Shown: positions 7,264 to 14,747 of the stretch, in pieces
How the letters are laid out: each line of letters starts with the position of its first letter
How positions within the stretch are numbered: position 1 is the stretch's first letter
Assembly (NCBI GenBank): GCA_030431455.1
Contig: JAUIJE010000008.1
Coordinates: forward strand, 248,001 to 312,000
Length of the DNA: 64,000 nt
Origin: a bacterium
GTDB taxonomy: Bacteria > Myxococcota > UBA727 > JAUIJE01
Direction: 5' to 3'
Notes under the pieces: generated by a model
Seen by the model: the letters and a program-made list of their open reading frames with translations, nothing else
Databases searched by the model: none
What the model was told of the DNA's origin: nothing
Position numbers and translations under genes: made by a program

Positions 7264-7821
7264 ATGATGATTGAAGAGATCGCTGTATCCGAGGTGCTTG
7301 GGCAGGTTGCATTCGCAGCTCGGCGTGAGGGGGAGGCCCACCATCTCGGCTTGCGTAAGCAGGTTGAGTCCAGCGAGGCCGATGTGGTCGCGCTCTCGTT
7401 GGCCGGTGTGGAGTTCATGTCTTCCTCGTGGTTCCTCGCTGCCCTCTGGCCGTTTTGGGGGACAGACGCCCGGAGCTTGCCGGTCATGGCCAACGCCGGC
7501 GAGCAAACGCGTGACGAGCTCAAGGTGGCGATGGACGCGGCGCGAGCGGTGGTCTGGCACGTCATCACCTCACCGGACGGGGAGATCGTCGAGGCTGCGA
7601 TCGTCGGCCAGCTCGACAGTCCGTTCGCGAACACCTTGAAGGAGCTGGAGCGTCGCGGCGAGGCCACGGCGGCGGATCTTCAGGCTGGCGAGCGCGGCAT
7701 CGGACTGACGGCGTGGAGCAACCGATTGGCCGCCCTGCACCGGCAGCGGCTTGTCGCGCGCCGGAAGGAAGGCCGCCAGCTGGTCTACTCGGTGCCCTGG
7801 AGGAGGCGGGACAATGGGTGA
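7264..7821 (+). CDS. STAS-like (DUF4325) protein with C-terminal winged helix
   Basis: 185 residues. The N-terminal half (about 1-85) has the STAS-like DUF4325 pattern: ADVVALSLAGVEFMSSSWFLAALWP, i.e. strand, Asp-phi-x-Gly-Val-x-Phe-phi-Ser-Ser and helix. The C-terminal part (about 115-180) looks like a winged helix: SPFANTLKELERRGEATAAD, then TAWSNRLAALHRQRLVARRK and GRQLVYSVPW. DUF4325 proteins are commonly encoded beside GHKL ATPases, as here, in anti-sigma/anti-anti-sigma-like switches. ATG at 7264 or 7267 is likely (GTG 7258 lies in the palindrome). It overlaps the next gene by 8 bases. Confidence 0.65.
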   Translation: MMIEEIAVSEVLGQVAFAARREGEAHHLGLRKQVESSEADVVALSLAGVEFMSSSWFLAALWPFWGTDARSLPVMANAGEQTRDELKVAMDAARAVVWHVITSPDGEIVEAAIVGQLDSPFANTLKELERRGEATAADLQAGERGIGLTAWSNRLAALHRQRLVARRKEGRQLVYSVPWRRRDNG

Positions 7822-8170
7822 GGACTTTCTGCGCAAGAAGGACGACGGATTCCGGCGGCACCGTGATGCACACTTCTCGGCCGAGCTGCAGTCGGGGGAC
7901 CTCTTCTCGGCGGTCGCGCCCGAGTGCGTCCGCACCTTCGAGGCCGACCTCACCCTCGCGGACCTCAAGGAGGGCGACACCCTCTGGCAGCCGGACGGCG
8001 AGGAGGGCCACTTCTATCGGGGCGTGCAGGTCGCCGCCAAGGTCGACGCCGACGTCCTGAGCGAAGCCGCCGTCGCCCCTGGAAGCGTCGCCCGCGTCGC
8101 TGAGGTGGACAGGGAGCTCGGCCTCGTCGTCATTGAGGTCCACGGAGGGTTGCGACCTTGGTCTCCCTGA
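7814..8170 (+). CDS. Hypothetical protein, 118 residues
   Basis: A soluble, acidic 118-residue protein with no family I recognise. It begins MGEDFLRKKDDGFRRHRD, has a hydrophilic middle and a beta-rich second half (DTLWQPDGEEGHFYRGVQVAAKV, RVAEVDRELGLVVIEV). Its start overlaps the preceding STAS-like gene by 8 bases and its end overlaps the next gene by 13 bases, so the three are translationally coupled and very likely work together. Confidence 0.6.
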   Translation: MGEDFLRKKDDGFRRHRDAHFSAELQSGDLFSAVAPECVRTFEADLTLADLKEGDTLWQPDGEEGHFYRGVQVAAKVDADVLSEAAVAPGSVARVAEVDRELGLVVIEVHGGLRPWSP

Positions 8171-9228
8171 ACGTCGACAAGCTCCGCTTCGATGGCGGGA
8201 CCGAGGCGTTGGGCTGCACTGTCTGCCCGCTTCGCCATGTCTGCGGGGGCCTCGCGCGCGACGCAGATGAGTGGGCGTGCACCGACCACTGCCGCTCCTG
8301 TGATGGGACATGTGACCTCGTCTGCCTTTCCAAGGAAGCGCGCTTCGCCGAAGACTTCGCCGAGGTCGGTGGTCTTGACCTCCAGAACCTCGACGTCACC
8401 TCGCACCCGGCCGCGGAGGATCTTCCACGTTACATCCCCGTCGTTCAGCACGGGCAGGCCCACGTCGACGAGCTGGAGGTGGAGACCGTCGCAATCCCGC
8501 TCCGTGGTCTCATGCGCGGCGGCAAGCAAGACTATGGCCCGGTGGACGCGACCGGCGCCGAGATCGCCGCCCGCTTTCGCTTCTCGCCCGACGCGCGCGT
8601 GTTCCTACTTGGCACGGGGCACGACGTCGACATCGAGCGCTACTGGCGATGGCGCCGTCTCTCCAACGCCCCCGCACGCCTCGGTGGGCTTGGGCTCTTG
8701 GGCGCCGTGGCGCCGAACTTCTCCGTGTTCCTCAACGAGCCCCGAACCCACCACCTCTACAACAAGAAACGCTCGCTAATCTGCGCCGCCGAGCTTGGCG
8801 CAGCCCGCGTGCCGGCCGTGCCGTACATCGTCGGGGTTGCTCCCCACGATTGGCGGACGTGGGAGACCTGGCTGCGAGAGCGGCCGCACATCTCAGTCGT
8901 GGCCAAGGAGTTTCAGACCGGGCTCGCCAACCCCACTCGCGGAGGGCGGGCGTTGGCGGAGCTGGACCGAATCCAGAAGGCTCTCGGACGGCCCCTTCAC
9001 GTCGTCGCGATCGGAGCTGCGCGGTTTCGGAATGATCTCGCGGCGCGCTTCAACACGTGGACGGTCATCGACTCGGTGCCGTACATGAAGGCGGTGAAGC
9101 GCCAGTGGATCGATGCGGTCGGCGCGCGCGTCGAGCACGCCTCTGCAAAGGACGTCCCCGTCGACGAGGTCTTCGCTCACAATCTCAAGACCTGGTCCGC
9201 GAGAGTCGCCGACGGCTGGCGAAGGTGA
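8158..9228 (+). CDS. Cys-rich DUF4417-like protein
   Basis: 356 residues. The N-terminus carries a dense cysteine cluster (residues about 20-57: CTVC, C, C-x3-C, C-x3-C, C) suited to a zinc or Fe-S centre. The C-terminal 200 residues follow the DUF4417 outline: GAVAPNFSVFLNEPR, then N-K-K-R, an A/G-rich turn, RVPAVPYIVG, VVAKEFQTG and HVVAIGAARF. The biochemical role of DUF4417 is not established as far as I know. The TTG start at 8158 has GGAGGG eight bases upstream and overlaps the previous gene by 13 bases. Last gene of the ATPase/STAS/unknown operon; convergent with the HEPN-like gene. Confidence 0.6.
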   Translation: MVSLNVDKLRFDGGTEALGCTVCPLRHVCGGLARDADEWACTDHCRSCDGTCDLVCLSKEARFAEDFAEVGGLDLQNLDVTSHPAAEDLPRYIPVVQHGQAHVDELEVETVAIPLRGLMRGGKQDYGPVDATGAEIAARFRFSPDARVFLLGTGHDVDIERYWRWRRLSNAPARLGGLGLLGAVAPNFSVFLNEPRTHHLYNKKRSLICAAELGAARVPAVPYIVGVAPHDWRTWETWLRERPHISVVAKEFQTGLANPTRGGRALAELDRIQKALGRPLHVVAIGAARFRNDLAARFNTWTVIDSVPYMKAVKRQWIDAVGARVEHASAKDVPVDEVFAHNLKTWSARVADGWRR

Positions 9229-9249
9229 CGCGGGTCGCCGGCCGGTCGA

Positions 9250-10680
9250 TCACGAGCAGAGCGCGGCGATGGGATCGGGCGATGCGGGCAGCTCACCGCT
9301 CTTTGGCAGCCGCTCGACCAGCCGCAAGAACGTGAAAGCGTAGGCCCGACGTGCCAGGGCAAGGTCGACGTCGGTGACGGCGCGGCCGCCGTGCACCACC
9401 TCGCTCCTCATCTTGTAGATACCCTCCACGGCGTCGACCATGGCCTTCGCATGGGGGATGTGACGCAGAAGCTGGCGGGCCCGATCGACGAGGCGCGCGG
9501 TCACGCCGGCGGCGTAGCGGTCAGTGAGGAGGACCTCGATCGCCACCGCGAGCGCGACTGCCTCGTTCCACCGGCCGTCGGAGGCCTGGAAGGACCGGCG
9601 GAAGAACGTCAACGACGAGAGCAGCTTGCGGTACACGCGCGCGCTCGTGTCCTCCTTGGCCTGCCCCAAGCAGAACTTGAAGTACCCGTGCTGAACAGCG
9701 CGAACCGCCGCGTGAAGACGATCGGCCATCGCCCTCCGGCGCCTCCAGTAGCGTGGGTCGAGCTCGACGCTCATGTCGCAGAGCTCGGCAAGCGCCGGTC
9801 CCGCGACGTGCATCGGGACGCAGTAGCCGCCGAGCGGTCCACCGCCGGGGCCGGAGTGGAGAACGACGTAGTGCTTCAGGTCGAGCGTCTGCCAGTTGTT
9901 CAACCGCGAAGAGCTGGAGAGTCGGGTCAGCGTGTCCTTCTCTTCCGGCTGCAGGGTGCTGAGCAACGAAATCAGCGACGTCGAGAAGCGGAGAAGCGCG
10001 ACCAGCTGAGCTTGGTTCTCGTAGTAGCCGCCAGGAAACGACTGCGCCTTCACCACCAACAGCGGGTTGCGCTCCAGCCAGAATGTGGGTCGGCTTCGAC
10101 GCCAGTGTTCGAGAAGATCCGTCGGAAGGCGCTTCTTCACCCCGAGCGCCGTCCGCGCCTCATCGAGAAACCGCATGGTCTCGGCGAAGGAGTTGGTTTG
10201 CGGCGACACCGCGAAGCCGTACTGCTCCGCCACAAACGAGACTCGGGTCGCGGTGAGCGTGTGGAGGAACCCCGCTCCGAGGATCCCCGTCGAGTGCACC
10301 GGATAGAGAACGAGGCCCGGATGGTGGAGCTTGCCGTCGCGGATGACCTCAAGCGCCCGAAGCAGCGGCTTCGTTGACGTGTCGTGCGCGAAGGCGTGGA
10401 AGAGGATGCTGTCGAGGACCGAGATCCCGATGAAGACCTCGCGGCTCCAAAGCTCTCGCGCCAGATGACGTCGCAGCTGCACAAGGTGGTGCTCGCACGC
10501 GCGGTGGGCTTTCGGGTCGGGTGGGTTCTCGTCGAGGGCGAAGTCCTCGATGGCCGTGTAGTTCGCCAGCTCCGCCCGCTTGCCCAGCAAGTACGCTTCG
10601 GAGTCGGCCAGCGTGAGCTTCTTGTTGACCTGGATGGCGCGCAGCTTCGTGCGTAGTCGCTCTGGTGAGATCCGGCGCAT
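9250..10680 (-). CDS. HEPN-like protein (ApeA-type C-terminus)
   Basis: 476 residues. The C-terminal 100 residues are a helical bundle with MRSEVVHGGR; R-x4-H is the catalytic motif of HEPN ribonucleases, and its setting after an AIEVLLTD helix is like ApeA/HEPN proteins of phage defence. The long N-terminal region (about 350 residues: helical segments, a SGPGGGPLGGYCVP loop, RYWRRRRAM) is not recognised and could be the sensor part. ATG at 10680 (MRRISPERL) was taken; further in-frame codons upstream reach 10749. It is divergent from the Ubl gene and convergent with the DUF4417-like gene, separated by only 21 bases. Confidence 0.6.
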   Translation of the reverse strand: MRRISPERLRTKLRAIQVNKKLTLADSEAYLLGKRAELANYTAIEDFALDENPPDPKAHRACEHHLVQLRRHLARELWSREVFIGISVLDSILFHAFAHDTSTKPLLRALEVIRDGKLHHPGLVLYPVHSTGILGAGFLHTLTATRVSFVAEQYGFAVSPQTNSFAETMRFLDEARTALGVKKRLPTDLLEHWRRSRPTFWLERNPLLVVKAQSFPGGYYENQAQLVALLRFSTSLISLLSTLQPEEKDTLTRLSSSSRLNNWQTLDLKHYVVLHSGPGGGPLGGYCVPMHVAGPALAELCDMSVELDPRYWRRRRAMADRLHAAVRAVQHGYFKFCLGQAKEDTSARVYRKLLSSLTFFRRSFQASDGRWNEAVALAVAIEVLLTDRYAAGVTARLVDRARQLLRHIPHAKAMVDAVEGIYKMRSEVVHGGRAVTDVDLALARRAYAFTFLRLVERLPKSGELPASPDPIAALCS

Positions 10681-10752
10681 GTGTACCCCCACTCGGCGTT
10701 GCTCTGAAGATCGCTCACGACGGCGGGCATAACAACGATGGAACCCCAAACG

Positions 10753-10771
10753 CCTCGTCTCGCCGACGAGG
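10753..10771 (+). promoter_or_regulatory. Leader hairpin before the Ubl gene
   Basis: A perfect 7-bp stem CCTCGTC/GACGAGG with a 5-base loop is followed directly by AGAAAGGAA (ribosome site) and the ATG at 10785. Two further genes (14442, 14900) have the same hairpin-plus-AAAGGAG layout, suggesting shared post-transcriptional control or mRNA 5' protection. Confidence 0.55.
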
Positions 10772-10784
10772 AGAAAGGAACACC

Positions 10785-11009
10785 ATGCGTGTGAAGCTCC
10801 TCCGCCTCGGGCACAGTGCCCGTGAGTTCTCCGACCTGCCCGCTGGCTCGACGATCAAGGATCTCTTGGAAAGGGCGGACGTCCCTCCGTCCATGCGGAA
10901 GTCGTTCTCAGTCACCGTCGACGGCCTCGTCGTCGGCCACGAGACCAACCTGGTGGATGGCCAGATCTGCGTGGTCACGCCGCACATCGAGGGCGGCGCC
11001 CGAGCCTGA
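10785..11009 (+). CDS. Ubiquitin-like beta-grasp protein (MoaD/ThiS-like; PRTRC-C-like)
   Basis: 74 residues with a MoaD/ThiS-style beta-grasp pattern: strand MRVKLLRLG, a turn with hydrophobic residues (REFSDLPAGSTIKDLLERA helix), SFSVTVDGLVVG, and a final strand GQICVVTPHIEGG. A Gly-Gly pair at 70-71 is followed by ARA, so the usual GG end would appear only after removal of three residues, a plausible job for the JAMM peptidase encoded downstream. A strong ribosome site follows a leader hairpin. First gene of the Ubl-E2-JAMM-E1 operon. Size and position fit PRTRC system protein C or other prokaryotic Ubls; the assignment rests on fold pattern and context. Confidence 0.7.
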   Translation: MRVKLLRLGHSAREFSDLPAGSTIKDLLERADVPPSMRKSFSVTVDGLVVGHETNLVDGQICVVTPHIEGGARA

Positions 11010-11027
11010 ACCCCAAAACCCGTCACC

Positions 11028-11065
11028 GACGTCGAAGGCCACCCACTCGGGTGGCCTTCGACGTC
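11028..11065 (+). terminator. Perfect 17-bp hairpin between Ubl and E2-like genes
   Basis: The arms 11028-11044 and 11049-11065 are exact inverted repeats (17 bp) around the loop ACTC. No U-tract follows (TTGGAGG), so this is either a partial, U-less terminator or an RNase/processing barrier that leaves more Ubl than E2 message. The E2-like gene starts 12 bases after it, within the same transcription unit. Confidence 0.65.
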
Positions 11066-11077
11066 TTGGAGGCTCAC

Positions 11078-12463
11078 GTGCTCATCAATCGCACCGACGT
11101 GCCGGCGCCGCTGCTGGCGGCCATCGACTACGAGGTCCAGCGCCTGGGCCTCGACATCTACATCAACACGCAGTCCACGCCTCCGGACGACGCGCACATT
11201 GGCAACGCTATTGAGCTGTGGTGGCCGCGCTCCGGTGACGGCGCCGACATCGCCTTCCGAGCCGGTGACGCCACCGTCCACTACACAGGGCCGTGGCACA
11301 GCGTGCGCGGCGACTACGCGATGCGCGCCACGCTCAACGACGACGGCTACGCGCCGGTCATCGCCAGTGTCCACGGCCGCCGTGTTCTTCTGGCCTTCGA
11401 GCCGTCTCGACTCGCGTCCACACCGTGGCGGGATGCTGACGGCAACGACCTCCCGGGCAACCCGCTCGGCCGCGTCCTGGGCGACGTCTTCGCCGAGTGC
11501 CTGCCACGCGCGGCCGACGCCGAGCTCGACACCCGCCCGTGGGTCGGGACCAAGCTCGCTGCCCTCGACTGCCGCGTGCAGCGGGTGCGGCAGGAGATGT
11601 CCACCAACCAGCACCGGCTCTGGGAGCTGGAGCGCGAGCTGCACAACGTCCTGACCAAGATCAGCGAGCAACGTGAGCTCATCGAGCTGCTGGACGGTGA
11701 TGTCGCCGCTCTCCGTCGTCGGAAGGCGAAGGAGGAGGCGGCCGACCTCGGCCGGCTCGTTCCCCACGCCTTCGAGCGCATCGCATCCAAGGGTGAGGCG
11801 TTGAAGGCTCGCACGTCGCCCGTCCACATACTCTGGAGTGACCGGGTGTACCCGATGGGCCGCTTTGATGTGGTCGTTCACCTTCCGAGCGGAAGCGTTG
11901 CGGCGGTTCCCGTTGACGATGGCTTCACACGCCAGGGTTACCCACACCCGCACCTCGACGCCGAGGGCAACCCGTGCTGGGGGAACATGGCCCGCCCAGT
12001 GAAGGAGGCGCTCGCCAGCGGCCAAGTCGTGGAAGCGCTGACCACGATCCGGACATTCCTCGGCCACTACAACCCCGACAACCCGTATCTGTCCATCACG
12101 AGATGGGGCGAGGACGACGTTGACGAGGAGGCCGAGCGGTTCGAGCGCTGCTACGAGAGCGCTGACCCATTCGGCGACTGCATCACCTGCGACGACTCGG
12201 ACTGCCCGTATTGGCACGACCGACACGAGAGGTGCTGGGAGGCAGGCTCGTGGTCGTCGCTACGCGACTGCGTGGGATGTGGCCGCTGCGACCACGCCAC
12301 CGACGCCGTCGAAGACTGCCGCAGCGACCACGAGGACGGCGGCTGCGTGAGCTGCCGAGTGGACGACTGCCGCTACCAGGGCCAGGCGCCCGACTGCGAC
12401 GATGAAGAACCCGAAGAACCTGAAGACGAGGGCGAAGAGCTCGTGCAGCTCGGCGCCCGCTGA
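11078..12463 (+). CDS. E2-like ubiquitin-conjugating protein with coiled coil and Cys-rich C-terminus (PRTRC-B-like)
   Basis: 461 residues. Residues about 1-160 are beta-rich and unrecognised; about 165-235 form a coiled coil (RVQRVRQEMSTNQHRLWELE onward). About 250-345 is an E2/RWD-like domain: RFDVVVHLPSG, then YPHPHLDAEGNPCWGNM with His290 and Cys300. The 10-residue His-to-Cys spacing equals that of HPN to catalytic Cys in eukaryotic E2s. The C-terminal 100 residues contain three similar clusters (CITCDDSDC, CVGCGRC, CVSCRVDDC) plus other Cys/His, likely zinc-binding, and end in an acidic tail. GTG at 11078 with GGAGG is used; the upstream GTG (11051) lies inside the hairpin. Probable Ubl transfer enzyme, perhaps with built-in E3-like part. 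Confidence 0.72.
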   Translation: MLINRTDVPAPLLAAIDYEVQRLGLDIYINTQSTPPDDAHIGNAIELWWPRSGDGADIAFRAGDATVHYTGPWHSVRGDYAMRATLNDDGYAPVIASVHGRRVLLAFEPSRLASTPWRDADGNDLPGNPLGRVLGDVFAECLPRAADAELDTRPWVGTKLAALDCRVQRVRQEMSTNQHRLWELERELHNVLTKISEQRELIELLDGDVAALRRRKAKEEAADLGRLVPHAFERIASKGEALKARTSPVHILWSDRVYPMGRFDVVVHLPSGSVAAVPVDDGFTRQGYPHPHLDAEGNPCWGNMARPVKEALASGQVVEALTTIRTFLGHYNPDNPYLSITRWGEDDVDEEAERFERCYESADPFGDCITCDDSDCPYWHDRHERCWEAGSWSSLRDCVGCGRCDHATDAVEDCRSDHEDGGCVSCRVDDCRYQGQAPDCDDEEPEEPEDEGEELVQLGAR

Positions 12464-12497
12464 AACACAAACAACAACCTGAACAAGGAGGTGCACC

Positions 12498-13178
12498 ATG
12501 CCCAAGTGCCTGTGCCCGATCGTGCCCACCATCTTCCTCGCACCGCTCGCGGCCTGGAAGATCGAGAACCTGACGATGATGTCGCCGGACGAGGTCAGCG
12601 CCCTCGGCGTGGTCCGTGACGTCTACGAAGACGACCAGCTGACCGAGATCGTCGTCGAGGACATCCGCATCCCGAGCCAGCAGGCGGGACCGGCGTCGAC
12701 GGAGATGGACCCTGAGGGGGTCGCGGCCGTCCTGGCCGAGTTCGCCGGCGACGGGGTCGACGCCGCCGACGTGCGGCTCTGGATGCACTCGCACGCGGCC
12801 ATGAAGACCTTCTGGTCGCAGACCGACGTCGACTGCATCGAGGGCCTCCGGACCGGCGAAGGCGCGCCCCTGGTGTCCATCGTCACCAACCACGACGGGC
12901 ACCGCCTCGGCCGCATCGACTGGTGGGAGCCCGTGCGCTTGACGCTCGACGATGTCCCGGTCGAGGTACTGCTCCCCGACTACGACCTGGCCGACGAGTT
13001 GTCGGCGACGCTGGCCGAGCGGGTGCGGCCCTTTCCGCCACCGCCGAAAACGAAGGCCCTCGCGATCCGCGACACGCCTGCGCCCAACCACCACGGCCTC
13101 TGGTGGGAGGACGACGGGCTCGACCTGCTCGGTGGCCACGTGTGGGGTGCCGACGTGGACGAGGAGGACGTCCGATGA
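12498..13178 (+). CDS. JAB/JAMM metallopeptidase (PRTRC-A-like)
   Basis: 226 residues. The zinc peptidase motif is complete: Glu32 (SPDEVSALG) and His97-x-His99-x7-Ser107-x2-Asp110 in WMHSHAAMKTFWSQTD, the JAMM signature of Rpn11/AMSH and bacterial Ubl-processing enzymes. The C-terminal 70 residues are Pro/acidic and unrecognised. AAGGAGGTG lies before ATG at 12498, an exceptionally strong ribosome site. It overlaps the E1-like gene by 4 bases. Expected roles: trim the Ubl tail after Gly71 and/or remove Ubl from targets. Confidence 0.85.
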   Translation: MPKCLCPIVPTIFLAPLAAWKIENLTMMSPDEVSALGVVRDVYEDDQLTEIVVEDIRIPSQQAGPASTEMDPEGVAAVLAEFAGDGVDAADVRLWMHSHAAMKTFWSQTDVDCIEGLRTGEGAPLVSIVTNHDGHRLGRIDWWEPVRLTLDDVPVEVLLPDYDLADELSATLAERVRPFPPPPKTKALAIRDTPAPNHHGLWWEDDGLDLLGGHVWGADVDEEDVR

Positions 13179-13843
13179 CGGACCGCTACCAACGACAACG
13201 CGGCCTGGTTGATGTCGATGCTCTGCGCGCGGCCCACGTCGCGCTCATCGGCTGCGGCAGCCTCGGAAGCCACGTAGCCATGGGGCTCGCGCGGATGGGG
13301 CTCGGGGAGCTGACCATCTGGGACGCCGACGTCGTCTCCGAGGTGAACCTCCCGAGCCAGGCGTTCATGAACACTGACGTCGGGCGCCTCAAGGTCGAGG
13401 CGCTCGACTCGGCGCTGTTCGGCATCGGCCACACGTCGGTGATCGTGAACGGCGAGTTGTTCGCCGGAGGCGACGTTCCCAGCGTCGTCGTTGTTGCCGT
13501 CGACTCGCTCGGGGCCCGGAAGCGCATCTGGGAGGTGCTGCGCGGAAAGGACGTCAGCCTTGTCGTTGACGGCCGCATGGCCGGCGACGTCGGCCGTGTC
13601 CTGACCGTGAGTCCGGCGTCGCTCAGCAGCCGTCGTCGGTACGCGGCGAGCCTGACCGGTGAGCCGTACGAGGCGCCGTGCACCGGGCGCACCGTGTGGC
13701 CGACGGTCGTCGCGGTCGCCGCGCTCATGACCCGGGCCGTGGCCATGCACCTGTCGCGTCGTCCCGTACCCGAGGATGTAACGCTCGACCTTGAGCTGGG
13801 GCTGATGATGGGAGGTGCGTCATGCGCGGCGCCCGCCCTCTGA
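13175..13843 (+). CDS. ThiF/E1-like Ubl-activating enzyme (PRTRC ThiF family)
   Basis: 222 residues, a minimal adenylation domain. The nucleotide loop is HVALIGCGSLGSHVA (GxGxxG at 26-31), followed by the ThiF/MoeB pattern LTIWDADVVSEVNLPSQAF with the acidic/Asn residues that hold Mg-ATP. A conserved-style Cys lies at 169 in EAPCTGRTVWPTV, the position of the catalytic/crossover Cys of short E1-like proteins. There is no zinc CxxC pair. ATG overlaps the JAMM stop (ATGA). Role: adenylate the Ubl C-terminus and pass it to the E2-like Cys300. Confidence 0.85.
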   Translation: MTDRYQRQRGLVDVDALRAAHVALIGCGSLGSHVAMGLARMGLGELTIWDADVVSEVNLPSQAFMNTDVGRLKVEALDSALFGIGHTSVIVNGELFAGGDVPSVVVVAVDSLGARKRIWEVLRGKDVSLVVDGRMAGDVGRVLTVSPASLSSRRRYAASLTGEPYEAPCTGRTVWPTVVAVAALMTRAVAMHLSRRPVPEDVTLDLELGLMMGGASCAAPAL

Positions 13844-14373
13844 CGCCTCGCGAGATCGAGCGGGTGCGAGAGGTCCTCGACGACCGGGGCCGTGGTCTGT
13901 TCGAGGTGCTTCTCAATCTTGGCCTCAGATTGAGTGAGGCGCTTGAGCTCAACGTTGGTGATGTTGTTGACGTCAGAGGCGACGTCGTTGATGAGCTCAG
14001 AGTCAGGCCCATGAAGACGGGTCGGGGCCGGCGCGTTCCGCTGAACTCCAGCGTGCGCGCCGTGCTTCGAGAACTCGTCGACGGCCGCGGCAACCACGAG
14101 GAGCCGCTGTTCGTGTCTCGGCACGGGCGGCGGCTCTCTCGCACCCAGGCGTCGCGGCTGTTCATGCGTCTGCGCGATGAGCTCGGCCTGGGCTCGCGCG
14201 TGAGCAGTCACAGCTGCCGGAAGAGCACGGCCACGCTCTTGCGGCGGCGGGGCGTCGGCCTCGACGTCATCCGATCGATCCTCGGCCACCGCGACCTCGC
14301 GTCGCTCGCCGCCTACATCGACGTCGACCCTGACGACGTCGTGCAAGCCGTCCACAGCCTCGACGACCTGTAG
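13822..14373 (+). CDS. Minimal tyrosine recombinase (catalytic domain only)
   Basis: 183 residues, close to a bare phage-integrase catalytic domain without arm- or core-binding domains. The active-site set is complete: Arg36 (GLRLSEALEL), Lys in MKTGRGR, His-x-x-Arg in SHSCRKSTAT, His in LGHRDLAS and Tyr in AAYIDV. GGAGGT precedes the ATG, and the gene overlaps thiF by 22 bases, so it belongs to the Ubl operon. It could act as Xer-like resolvase, invertase or accessory integrase; a 180-residue form is shorter than usual integrases (300-400). Confidence 0.82.
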   Translation: MRGARPLTPREIERVREVLDDRGRGLFEVLLNLGLRLSEALELNVGDVVDVRGDVVDELRVRPMKTGRGRRVPLNSSVRAVLRELVDGRGNHEEPLFVSRHGRRLSRTQASRLFMRLRDELGLGSRVSSHSCRKSTATLLRRRGVGLDVIRSILGHRDLASLAAYIDVDPDDVVQAVHSLDDL

Positions 14374-14409
14374 GTCAGGGGCACGTTTTCCACTTTTGTT
14401 TCACTCAGC

Positions 14410-14426
14410 CGTCGGAGCCCCCGACG
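14410..14426 (+). promoter_or_regulatory. Leader hairpin before the 93-residue gene
   Basis: A perfect 6-bp stem CGTCGG/CCGACG with a 5-base loop is followed by AGAAAGGAGAAGTAC and the ATG at 14442. Second copy of the leader layout also seen at 10753 and 14870. Confidence 0.5.
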
Positions 14427-14441
14427 AGAAAGGAGAAGTAC

Positions 14442-14723
14442 ATGCTGCAAATGAAGGAGCAGGAGGTGCCGGCATCCGATCCGCGCTCGGTCTACTTCCT
14501 GGGCCTGCCGGGCCGCACGCTCGTCGCCACGCCAGGGGCGTTGGAGGCGTTCACCGCAGGGGAGATTTCGTTTGCGATCTCAACCCTCAAAGAGCGCGCC
14601 GATGCCTCGGCAACCGGCCTCGACTACCTGGCTGTCTTCGAGTCCGAGGACGGCCGCCGCCTGTTTGTCATCGACGACGGCCCCGATGGAGTGGTGACCC
14701 TGCTGCTGCCCTCGGACTACTGA
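14442..14723 (+). CDS. Hypothetical protein, 93 residues
   Basis: An acidic soluble protein with no recognised family. It contains SVYFLGLPGRTLVATPGALEAF, an alpha/beta middle (ISFAISTLKERADAS) and two beta strands (YLAVFESEDGRRLFVIDDG, GVVTLLLPS). The strong ribosome site AAAGGAGAAG after a leader hairpin shared with the Ubl gene suggests co-regulation. It sits between the recombinase and the small membrane proteins. It could be an accessory protein of the cassette; no function is claimed. Confidence 0.6.
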   Translation: MLQMKEQEVPASDPRSVYFLGLPGRTLVATPGALEAFTAGEISFAISTLKERADASATGLDYLAVFESEDGRRLFVIDDGPDGVVTLLLPSDY

Positions 14724-14747
14724 ACCCGAGATCGTCACGGAGTCCTC

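Noticed and set aside
11051-11077. Upstream GTG start for the E2-like gene
   Set aside because: It lies inside the right arm of the perfect hairpin and has no ribosome site; GTG 11078 has GGAGG at proper distance.
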